Under the pieces are notes generated by a model. The model was not told the DNA's origin, did no database searches, and saw only the letters and a program-made list of their open reading frames with translations. A stretch of 10,088 bases of DNA, from assembly GCA_029883145.1 (NCBI GenBank), contig JAOUJR010000040.1, forward strand, positions 1 through 10,088. The letters are read 5' to 3'. Source of the stretch: Nitrospirota bacterium. GTDB lineage: Bacteria > Nitrospirota > Thermodesulfovibrionia > Thermodesulfovibrionales > SM23-35. This document shows positions 1 to 5,911 of this stretch, in pieces. The position numbers and the translations under genes were made by a program. How positions within the stretch are numbered: position 1 is the stretch's first letter; every line of letters starts with the position of its first letter.

Positions 1-1384
1 ACGCATGACTTTTTTCTTCCTGTATCTTGTATCTTGTATCCTGTATCCTGTGAACCGTTGTCATGCACTTTCTCTCAGAATCAAAGGGGATTTCATCAAC
101 TCTCGGGAATTCCTTTTCAATTTCCTTTCTATCAAACCCTTTTTCCTCAGCAATACTGTACAGTGCTGTTTCTGTCGGATCACCAATAAGAGCTCCCTCA
201 ATGTCCAATTGAGCATCATTGTTTAATGCCAATGCACTCAGGAGATAATCGATTGTTGATAGTCGATTGTCCGCAGTTTCATGGTAAAAAGTCTTTGGCT
301 GTTGATCGATGTCCGATGACGGTGAATGCAATTCCTGACTCTTTACCATTTGTCCATCTGCGTATAGCTCAACAACGGTCATCTTATTTAATGTAAGCGT
401 GCCTGTTTTGTCGGAACAGATATATGTTACAGAGCCGAGGGTTTCTACAGCCGGAAGTTTTCTTATCAGGGCATTCTGCTTCACCATTTTTCGTGCTCCA
501 AGAGCAAGGGAGATAGTTACCACAGCCGGAAGGGCTTCAGGTATTGCAGCAACAGCAAGGGAGATGGCTGTGAGAAGCATCAATAGAGGAGGTTCGCCTC
601 TCATAAGGCCAATACCAAAAATAATGCCACATATTATTAAAACTGCAATAGCCAGTTTTTGTCCGAACCATGCAAGCCTTTTCTGGAGAGGTGTTTTCAC
701 TTCCTCCTCTTCCTGGAGCATTGTAGCGATTCTGCCAAGTTCGGTATCCATGCCAGTCGCTACAACAATCCCCATACCTCTTCCGTAAGAAATTGCAGTA
801 CCCTTGTAAACCATGTTTTTTCTATCTCCAAGGGGAAGCCTTTCATCAGGGAGCGCTTCTATGCCTTTCCCCACGTTTACGGACTCGCCGGTGAGAGCTG
901 CTTCTTCCACCTTTAATTGTGCAGCCTCCACAAGCCTCATGTCGGCCGGTACGACCTTTCCTGCTTCAAGAACCACCACATCACCGGGAACGAGTCGTGA
1001 AGCAGAGATCTCAGCAGGAATCCTATCTCTCATAACAGTTGCAGTAGGTGTTGCCATCTTTTTCAGAGCCGCCACCGCCTTTTCTGCCCTGTACTCCTGA
1101 ACAAAACCGATAACGGCGTTAAGGATAACTATGACTACTATGGCTATTGTGTCTTTCAGTTCTCCGATAATTCCTGATACAATCGCTGCTGCAATAAGGA
1201 CGAGGATCATGAAGTCCTTGAACTGTTCAAGGAACATTATGAAAGGTGTCTTCTTTGCCTTCTCCTTTAACTCATTTGGACCGTATTGCGTAAATCGCTT
1301 TTGTGCTTCTTCTCGAGAGAGACCCTGAAGGGACGAGCCTAAATCCGCAATGACCTCATTTACTTCCTTTTTATGCCAAACCAT
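1..1384 (-). CDS. P2-type cation-transporting ATPase (Ca2+-ATPase-like), N-terminal 461 residues, cut by window edge
   Basis: Membrane ATPase that probably exports a cation (Ca2+ is the most likely substrate for this subgroup) using ATP and a phospho-aspartate intermediate. The frame is open from ATG 1382-1384 to base 1. Visible in order: an N-terminal cation-ATPase domain (residues 1-50), M1/M2 helices (about 57-97), the actuator-domain TGES (165-168), M3/M4 (about 244-296) with IPEALPAVV (281-289) in M4, the phosphorylation motif SDKTGT with Asp325, GDPTE (401-405) and FDSERK (434-439) in the nucleotide-binding domain. The KGAPE motif, hinge and M5-M10 lie outside the window. Family members are usually about 900 residues, so roughly half is seen. 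The start fits the usual family N-terminus. The upstream AGAG/AAGAAG is only a weak Shine-Dalgarno, and the gene begins 12 bases after the CaCA gene, suggesting coupling. Oddities: 7-bp tandem repeats are translated at about residues 445-456, with a looser set at about 372-381. Family assignment is firm; ion specificity is inferred. Confidence 0.93.
   Translation of the reverse strand, partial: MVWHKKEVNEVIADLGSSLQGLSREEAQKRFTQYGPNELKEKAKKTPFIMFLEQFKDFMILVLIAAAIVSGIIGELKDTIAIVVIVILNAVIGFVQEYRAEKAVAALKKMATPTATVMRDRIPAEISASRLVPGDVVVLEAGKVVPADMRLVEAAQLKVEEAALTGESVNVGKGIEALPDERLPLGDRKNMVYKGTAISYGRGMGIVVATGMDTELGRIATMLQEEEEVKTPLQKRLAWFGQKLAIAVLIICGIIFGIGLMRGEPPLLMLLTAISLAVAAIPEALPAVVTISLALGARKMVKQNALIRKLPAVETLGSVTYICSDKTGTLTLNKMTVVELYADGQMVKSQELHSPSSDIDQQPKTFYHETADNRLSTIDYLLSALALNNDAQLDIEGALIGDPTETALYSIAEEKGFDRKEIEKEFPRVDEIPFDSERKCMTTVHRIQDTRYKIQEEKSHA
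18..52. repeat. Heptanucleotide tandem repeat, five units, inside the ATPase gene
   Basis: On the + strand the units are TCCTGTA, TCTTGTA, TCTTGTA, TCCTGTA and TCCTGTG (18-24, 25-31, 32-38, 39-45, 46-52). The consensus is TCYTGTA, with C/T variation at the third base and a final G in the last unit. On the coding (minus) strand it reads [10 protein letters not shown]. Three units equal 21 bases or 7 residues, so no stop arises. Simple 7-bp arrays are normally intergenic, so in-frame placement in a conserved enzyme is unusual. Confidence 0.9.
243..270. repeat. Degenerate 7-bp periodic repeat inside the ATPase gene
   Basis: Consecutive + strand heptamers are AGATAAT, CGATTGT, TGATAGT and CGATTGT (243-249, 250-256, 257-263, 264-270). 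CGATTGT recurs exactly 14 bases apart, with a related unit between. The coding strand gives [10 protein letters not shown] (about residues 372-381). This lies in the variable part of the nucleotide-binding domain, between the phosphorylation motif and GDPTE. Two further similar units (CGATGTC, CGATGAC) sit at 307-320. The array is short and imperfect, so chance is possible. Confidence 0.5.
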
Positions 1385-1396
1385 CTTCTTAACTCT

Positions 1397-2395
1397 TTAT
1401 CTCATCATATACAACAACATCAGGTTGGTTACATAAATCAGCACTATACCAAGAGAATCCCATGCTAAAAATAATAATCTTTTTTCTGTCCTGTAGGTTA
1501 AGCCAATAACAGCAATAGTTGTCATTGCAATAGCAGAGAGGGCTGAGATGATATGATTCGCATTAACAAAGGAAAGAATAGGTCCTTTGATAAAAAAGAT
1601 GTCGTCAATAGCAAGAATTAATATGTTAAAAATATTGCTCCCAAATAGATTTCCTATTGCAAGGTTAATAGCACCCATCTTAACAGCCGCCGTTGATACT
1701 ACTATTTCAGGAAGGGATGTCGAAATAGCAATAAAAATATTGCCCACAAAAGTCTGGCCAAGCCCTGTGGTTTCTGCAATACCCTCACCTATTTTTGGCA
1801 AAAAAATGGCAGCAATAATAACAATAAATGCATTAATACTGTAATTCAAAATAGCAGTCTTTGTTGAAATGTCTTCATATTGTAATTCAATCGTCATTTG
1901 CCTTTTAAACACATCAATCTTTCTCTTTTCATAAAGATAGATCAACCTCATAGAAATAAAATAAATAACAACGAACAATAAACTATATGGTCCAATCCAT
2001 CCCAAAGGAAGAATATTGTCTTTTAAAAATAAGCTTACGATAACTATACTTAAAAGAACTATCCCAAATCCTGCAGAAAGTATGTGTCCATGATGAGCTT
2101 TCGCAAATATGGGCATCGGACGATACACAACATCTAAAAAAGCAAGGATAAGCATATTGAACACACAACTTCCAAGCACATCACCCACCGCAATATCTGG
2201 AACCCCTGCGTAAGTAACAGAGCTTATTCCAGTGACAAGTTCTGGAAGTGATGTGACTGATGCCATGAAAACCACTCCTACCCATACCCTTCCCAGTCCG
2301 GTCTTTTCAGCGATGATGTCACCGTACTTTGAGAGTTTTGAACCAGAATATACAATTAAAGCTGTACAGATAATAAATCCGAGCCAGAGAAGCAT
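1397..2395 (-). CDS. CaCA-family sodium/calcium antiporter-like membrane protein
   Basis: Secondary antiporter of the Ca2+:cation antiporter superfamily, expected to move Ca2+ (or another cation) across the inner membrane against Na+ or H+. The 332 residues carry the two diagnostic alpha repeats. Alpha-1 (about 44-84) has TSLPELVTG followed by GDVLGSCVFN. Alpha-2 (about 222-262) has TSLPEIVVS followed by GNLFGSNIFN. About ten hydrophobic segments surround a charged cytoplasmic-type loop at about 155-180 (EKRKIDVFKRQ). Length is normal for bacterial members (about 300-350). The ATG at 2393-2395 is preceded by AAAGGTGA at suitable spacing. It lies 19 bases after the CPA2 antiporter and 12 bases before the P-type ATPase, so the three are probably cotranscribed. 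The alpha-1 motif departs from the common GNxxGSN by having Asp72 and Cys77. This looks like a subfamily trait rather than damage, because the rest is intact. Exact ion pair is not known from sequence. Confidence 0.9.
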   Translation of the reverse strand: MLLWLGFIICTALIVYSGSKLSKYGDIIAEKTGLGRVWVGVVFMASVTSLPELVTGISSVTYAGVPDIAVGDVLGSCVFNMLILAFLDVVYRPMPIFAKAHHGHILSAGFGIVLLSIVIVSLFLKDNILPLGWIGPYSLLFVVIYFISMRLIYLYEKRKIDVFKRQMTIELQYEDISTKTAILNYSINAFIVIIAAIFLPKIGEGIAETTGLGQTFVGNIFIAISTSLPEIVVSTAAVKMGAINLAIGNLFGSNIFNILILAIDDIFFIKGPILSFVNANHIISALSAIAMTTIAVIGLTYRTEKRLLFLAWDSLGIVLIYVTNLMLLYMMR

Positions 2396-2414
2396 TTAAT
2401 CACCTTTAGAAAGA

Positions 2415-4424
2415 TTATCTGTGATACTTCTCAACAAGAAATTTATCAGACTCAAAGTATTCCATAGCCTGAAAAATATCTTCTCTTTTCCCTATCAACA
2501 AAATAATGTCACCTTTCCGTAAAACAAAATCTGGTTTTGGATTGTGATGTATCTCGTCTCCGCGCTGAACAGCAAGTATTGTTACACCTGTCACAGATCT
2601 GAGACGAAGTTCCTTTATAGAATGTCCATCTACATGAGAATCTTCTTTCAACAGAAAGGTCTCCGTCTCTATCCCTTTGAGGAACTTATATCTCTCTGCA
2701 AGACTTTTCCTCGGGAGTTCTATAGTCCTGAGAACCCTATAGTTGTCGTTTCTGATATTTTCTACGTATTCATTTATCACATTTCGAGGAATATGATAAT
2801 GATGGAGCACCCGCGAGAATACCTCTACGGAGGTCTCAAATTCTTCCGGGATAACTTCATTAGCACCGAGTTTTTTAAGATCTTCAACCTCGACAATGTA
2901 TCTCGTTCTCACGATGATGTGGATATCCTGGTTTTCATTCCTCGCGGTGGTAACTATTGCTCTCGTAGAAGCCGGATCGGATATTGCTACCACCAGCAGC
3001 CTTGCCCTTTTAATACCTAATTTATGGAGTATCTCTCTGCTTGTCCCATCGCCATAATATATTGGCTCTCCTCTTTTCTTCATCTCTCGGACCGTATCGT
3101 TGTTCATTTCGAGCGCGACATAAGGCACTTCAGCTTCCTTTAATACTTTAGCCAGGTTCCTTCCATTTAAACCGAAACCGATAATTATGACATGCCCTTG
3201 TCTTTTTCTTGGAAACCCTTCTTTCTCCGAAATATCTTTAAGTCTGCTCAGTCTTTTCAACAAATGCCTCGATGCTATCCAGCCAGACACAGAAGGCGCA
3301 GCCTTCACCATAAAGGGGGTCATTATCATTGTTACGACAGAAGACGAAAGAAAAACCTGATAGAGATCCTCCGTTATCAGTCCTGATGCCTTTCCTGCGA
3401 CAGCAAGCACAAAAGAAAATTCACCTATCTGGGCAAGGCCAAGACCAGTATGAATAGAAGTCCTGAGGGGGCTTCCTACCATCAGGGCAGAGAACATCCC
3501 TGTAAGTATCTTAAGTCCTAATATCAACAGAACAGCAATAGCTACCTTCGTATAATTATCAAATACATACCCCACATTCATAAGCATTCCTACAGAAACA
3601 AAAAATAAACCTATGAAGCTTTCCTTGAACGGCAGTATGTCAGACATTGCCTGATGTGCATACTCTGATTCCGATATGATAAGACCGGCTAAAAAGGCTC
3701 CAAGGGCAAGGGAGAGGCCAAACTGTGAGGTGAGAAGTGCGATGCCAAGGCAAAGGAGCATAATGGTAATGATGAAAAGCTCACGGCTCCTTGTGTGCAC
3801 AACTTGATGAAGAAGGTTAGGGACTATCCACCGTGCACTGAGGAGAACAGCTGCTATAATCATTATTGCCTTTCCGATTTTTACTGCTATATCTATAACG
3901 TCTATCCCTTCTCCAGACAGAGTTGGGATAAGGAGCATAAGCGGCACAACACAGATGTCCTGAAAAATGAGTATGCCAACCATTATGCGCCCATGGGGAG
4001 AATCTGTCTCGCCTTTTTCACTGAGCATTTTCAATACAATTGCAGTGCTGCTTAAGGCAATAAGAAAACCAAAGAAAATAGATTTGTTGGTGTTTTCCGT
4101 TACGAAATATGCAGCGATAGCTGACAGGATTATCGTAAGCAGAACCTGAATACTGCCGCCACCGATGACAGCCTTTTTTATCCTGATAAGCTTTGCTAAC
4201 GAGAATTCAATACCGATAGTAAAGAGGAGAAGTATGACACCAATTTCTGCCAGCATTTCTATGGATTGTATATCTTCGATTATCCTTATGCCGTATGGAC
4301 CGATAAGAATTCCTGCAACAAGAAAACCGACAACAGTGGGTATCTTCAACTTATGGAGCACGAACACTACCAGCGCAGAAGTTCCAAAAATAATAACTAA
4401 TGATTTTAAAACTTCGAATTCCAT
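2415..4424 (-). CDS. KefB/KefC-like CPA2 monovalent cation:proton antiporter with TrkA-N and TrkA-C domains
   Basis: Inner-membrane K+ or Na+/H+ antiporter or ligand-gated K+ efflux protein. Residues 1-380 form the Na+/H+ exchanger domain. It has family segments such as VGFLVAGILIGP (32-43), LLFTIGIEFS (66-75), SSTAIVLKML (125-134), FQD (154-156) and GAFLAGLIISES (242-253). Residues about 409-525 are a TrkA-N/RCK nucleotide-binding domain with GFGLNG (416-421), an acidic residue after beta-2 (Glu439) and YGDGTS (457-462). Residues about 585-655 fit a TrkA-C domain ending in LRKGDIILLIG. At 669 residues it is longer than E. coli KefC (about 620), which has no TrkA-C domain. It is first of three cation-transporter genes. 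The start at 4422-4424 has no convincing Shine-Dalgarno and lies just downstream of a promoter-like element, so a very short leader is possible. Family and domain calls are firm. Whether it exports K+ or Na+, and its ligand, cannot be read. Confidence 0.93.
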   Translation of the reverse strand: MEFEVLKSLVIIFGTSALVVFVLHKLKIPTVVGFLVAGILIGPYGIRIIEDIQSIEMLAEIGVILLLFTIGIEFSLAKLIRIKKAVIGGGSIQVLLTIILSAIAAYFVTENTNKSIFFGFLIALSSTAIVLKMLSEKGETDSPHGRIMVGILIFQDICVVPLMLLIPTLSGEGIDVIDIAVKIGKAIMIIAAVLLSARWIVPNLLHQVVHTRSRELFIITIMLLCLGIALLTSQFGLSLALGAFLAGLIISESEYAHQAMSDILPFKESFIGLFFVSVGMLMNVGYVFDNYTKVAIAVLLILGLKILTGMFSALMVGSPLRTSIHTGLGLAQIGEFSFVLAVAGKASGLITEDLYQVFLSSSVVTMIMTPFMVKAAPSVSGWIASRHLLKRLSRLKDISEKEGFPRKRQGHVIIIGFGLNGRNLAKVLKEAEVPYVALEMNNDTVREMKKRGEPIYYGDGTSREILHKLGIKRARLLVVAISDPASTRAIVTTARNENQDIHIIVRTRYIVEVEDLKKLGANEVIPEEFETSVEVFSRVLHHYHIPRNVINEYVENIRNDNYRVLRTIELPRKSLAERYKFLKGIETETFLLKEDSHVDGHSIKELRLRSVTGVTILAVQRGDEIHHNPKPDFVLRKGDIILLIGKREDIFQAMEYFESDKFLVEKYHR

Positions 4425-4434
4425 AGGTTATGGT

Positions 4435-4449
4435 AGCATAATTTATGCT
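4435..4449. promoter_or_regulatory. 15-bp palindrome just upstream of the CPA2 antiporter start
   Basis: Perfect 7-bp arms AGCATAA and TTATGCT flank one central base, ending 10 bases before the ATG. It overlaps the proposed -10 region of the minus-strand promoter. It could be an operator half-site pair or coincidence; no regulator is encoded nearby. Confidence 0.3.
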
Positions 4450-4472
4450 TGATTTTTCAGCAATGGTGTCAG
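4435..4472 (-). promoter_or_regulatory. Putative sigma70-type promoter for the cation-transporter operon
   Basis: Minus strand, two overlapping readings. The first has CTGACA (-35, 4467-4472), a 19-base spacer and CATAAA (-10, 4442-4447). The second has TTGCTG (4458-4463), a 17-base spacer and TATGCT (4435-4440). Both put the transcription start only about 4-10 bases before the ATG at 4424. That agrees with the missing Shine-Dalgarno. Neither reading is a strong consensus match, and no experimental support is available. Confidence 0.3.
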
Positions 4473-4595
4473 ATCTGTTAAGTGCCCTTAAGAAATGTCC
4501 ACGATGCAAAAGGGTTCAATAACCTCGTGATCTTTTTGTATCCAGAGAGTAAGTTTAAATTCATGCGAAACTAAAAATATCATTTCACTCATGCC

Positions 4596-5087
4596 TCAGT
4601 CCGCGTGTTCGGTAATTATCTGACCTGAGGATGAAAAAGATATCCCTGTTTTTGAGTCAAGCATGAGTGCCTCGACAACAGGCTGGTTGACTTTTTTCTC
4701 TGCACTCCATTTCACAATGAAATTTGCACCAGGTCCCCCTCTTACATCATATTCTTTAAGGTAAAAAAAGGTGTGAACAAATGGTTTAAGTTTTATTGGT
4801 TTTTTCACATAGCTCTCTACAAGATTACCATTTGAATCGTAATAATCAGCCTTCACTATGGTAATGGCATATTTTGGGTCTATATTATGTATGCTCAACA
4901 TTGTTGCAAGTTGGAGAGGATTGGCTTTAGGACCTGAATACACATTCGAATAAACTGGCACGTAGAGAGTTTCACCGGATGAAAGCCCTTTTTCAGCATC
5001 TGCTTGCGTAAAGACAGAAAATAATGCTATGGAAAGAACAACAGAAAATAACAAGAGCTTATGTCTGCGAGACGTTAATGAGAACAT
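4596..5087 (-). CDS. Exported DUF3124-family protein
   Basis: 163-residue protein of unknown function that matches the DUF3124 family. It has an N-terminal signal peptide: basic SRRHK, a hydrophobic core at about 11-27, and a probable cleavage after ADA at 29-31. The conserved core starts at GETLYVPVYSNVYSG (38-52). It continues with a LSIHNIDP segment, a DYYDSNGNLV segment (about 82-91), GGPGANFIVKW (about 117-127) and a C-terminal GISFSSSGQII. The mature protein is likely periplasmic or lipid-independent envelope-associated; there is no lipobox cysteine. The ATG at 5085-5087 follows a strong purine-rich AAGGGGGT. It appears monocistronic: a terminator candidate lies upstream and 171 bases separate it from the next gene. 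I remember the family sequence pattern but not any demonstrated role, so none is assigned. The same reading frame stays open for 35 codons after the TGA. Confidence 0.85.
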   Translation of the reverse strand: MFSLTSRRHKLLLFSVVLSIALFSVFTQADAEKGLSSGETLYVPVYSNVYSGPKANPLQLATMLSIHNIDPKYAITIVKADYYDSNGNLVESYVKKPIKLKPFVHTFFYLKEYDVRGGPGANFIVKWSAEKKVNQPVVEALMLDSKTGISFSSSGQIITEHAD

Positions 5088-5124
5088 ATTAGCACCCCCT
5101 TTTGAAGTGATGAGTTGTATGACT

Positions 5125-5130
5125 ATTATG
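5125..5130 (-). promoter_or_regulatory. Possible -10 element for the DUF3124 gene
   Basis: The minus strand reads CATAAT, five of six matches to TATAAT, 37 bases before the ATG. The -35 position holds only a weak TTTCAA at 17-base spacing. Offered because the gene follows a terminator candidate and should need its own promoter. Confidence 0.25.
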
Positions 5131-5149
5131 ACATTCTCTAAGATATTTT

Positions 5150-5175
5150 GAAAATAAAAGAGCCCGGAACTCTTT
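5150..5175 (-). terminator. Rho-independent terminator candidate after the trehalose/glycosyltransferase operon
   Basis: Minus strand: AAAGAG pairs with CTCTTT around TTCCGGG, and two G-U pairs can extend the stem to eight pairs. It is followed directly by TATTTTC. It begins 21 bases after the stop of the MscS-type gene and precedes the DUF3124 gene. The stem is modest in GC, so termination may be partial. Confidence 0.5.
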
Positions 5176-5196
5176 CAGTAAAATTTTTTTACCGGT

Positions 5197-5895
5197 TCAG
5201 AGATGGCTGATTTCGTCCTTTTTTTCTTCATCTTTCATCTTTTTTTCGAGATAATCTTTGGCAATATCCTTTCCACCAAGACCAAAGGCAAGAGAAAGAG
5301 CAAAGACAATACCTCCAAAAATTATTGCAAAGGCAATGACTATCGTCCCCCTTCCTATGCCAAGTTGCTCAAGTGCCATAGTTACAGAAAGCAGAAAAAC
5401 AGCCAGCTTAGCGAACCTTCCAATCAAACCAGATATCTTCATCCCTGCATTGACAGCAGCGATTAAAGCAGCTCGTCCGATAAAGTTGCTCAAAAGATAT
5501 CCGAAGAAAAGGATAATCGCAGCGACAAAGACATTTGGTAAATAAAGAATAAATCTTTCGAGTATCCGCTCTATTGCGGGTACATTTAAAGAACGAAGAG
5601 ATATGATTAAGAAACTGATTATGGTAATCCACCCGATGAGTCGTGAAATGATGAGAGACACAGGTTCTTTTACTCCGCCTTTTTGTAATATCTCAACTAC
5701 CCCATATCGCTCTGAGAATTTATCGAGCCTTATTGCACGGAAAATTCTCAAGAATATAGCTTTGAGAATTACGCCGAGGACAATACCTGATAGTAATATC
5801 AGAACAGCGCTGAGAAGATTCGGGAGGAAGTGCAACACCTTATCTAAAAACTTGTCAAACGGTTCAATGATTACTTTCTGTAAAAAATTACTCAT
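5197..5895 (-). CDS. Small MscS-related conserved TM-helix protein lacking the MscS beta domain
   Basis: 232-residue integral membrane protein. Two similar units can be seen: LPNLLSAVLILLSGIVLGVI (24-43) and LPNVFVAAIILFFGYLLSNF (119-138). Each is followed by an amphipathic basic stretch. A hydrophobic helix spans 83-103. A terminal Gly/Ala-rich helix (about 184-208, FGGIVFALSLAFGLGGKD) leads into DYLEKK and a highly charged tail. This is the conserved TM-helix pattern of MscS-like channel relatives. The usual soluble beta domain after the pore helix is absent, because the protein ends about 24 residues after it. The ATG at 5893-5895 has a strong AAAGGGGG Shine-Dalgarno and lies 16 bases after the glycosyltransferase gene. 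It is the last gene before a terminator candidate. An osmotic-release or solute-channel role is inferred from the family and the osmolyte-type neighbours; it is not shown. Confidence 0.8.
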   Translation of the reverse strand: MSNFLQKVIIEPFDKFLDKVLHFLPNLLSAVLILLSGIVLGVILKAIFLRIFRAIRLDKFSERYGVVEILQKGGVKEPVSLIISRLIGWITIISFLIISLRSLNVPAIERILERFILYLPNVFVAAIILFFGYLLSNFIGRAALIAAVNAGMKISGLIGRFAKLAVFLLSVTMALEQLGIGRGTIVIAFAIIFGGIVFALSLAFGLGGKDIAKDYLEKKMKDEEKKDEISHL

Positions 5896-5911
5896 GCTAT
5901 GCCCCCTTTCT

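Noticed and set aside
399..788. 129-residue open frame on the + strand
   Set aside because: It is antisense to the P-type ATPase, which has every family motif in frame. The + frame has low-complexity composition and no Shine-Dalgarno.
2544..3020. 158-residue open frame on the + strand
   Set aside because: It lies wholly opposite the TrkA-N/TrkA-C part of the CPA2 antiporter and has no recognisable domain.
4594..4630. CCTCAG ... CTGAGG inverted repeat at the end of the DUF3124 gene as a terminator
   Set aside because: The loop is about 25 bases and no T-run follows the stem on the minus strand.
5178..5192. GTAAAA/TTTTAC hairpin just after the MscS-type gene
   Set aside because: The stem is almost all A-T with a 3-base loop and too weak to terminate. 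The GC-containing hairpin at 5157-5175 is the better candidate.
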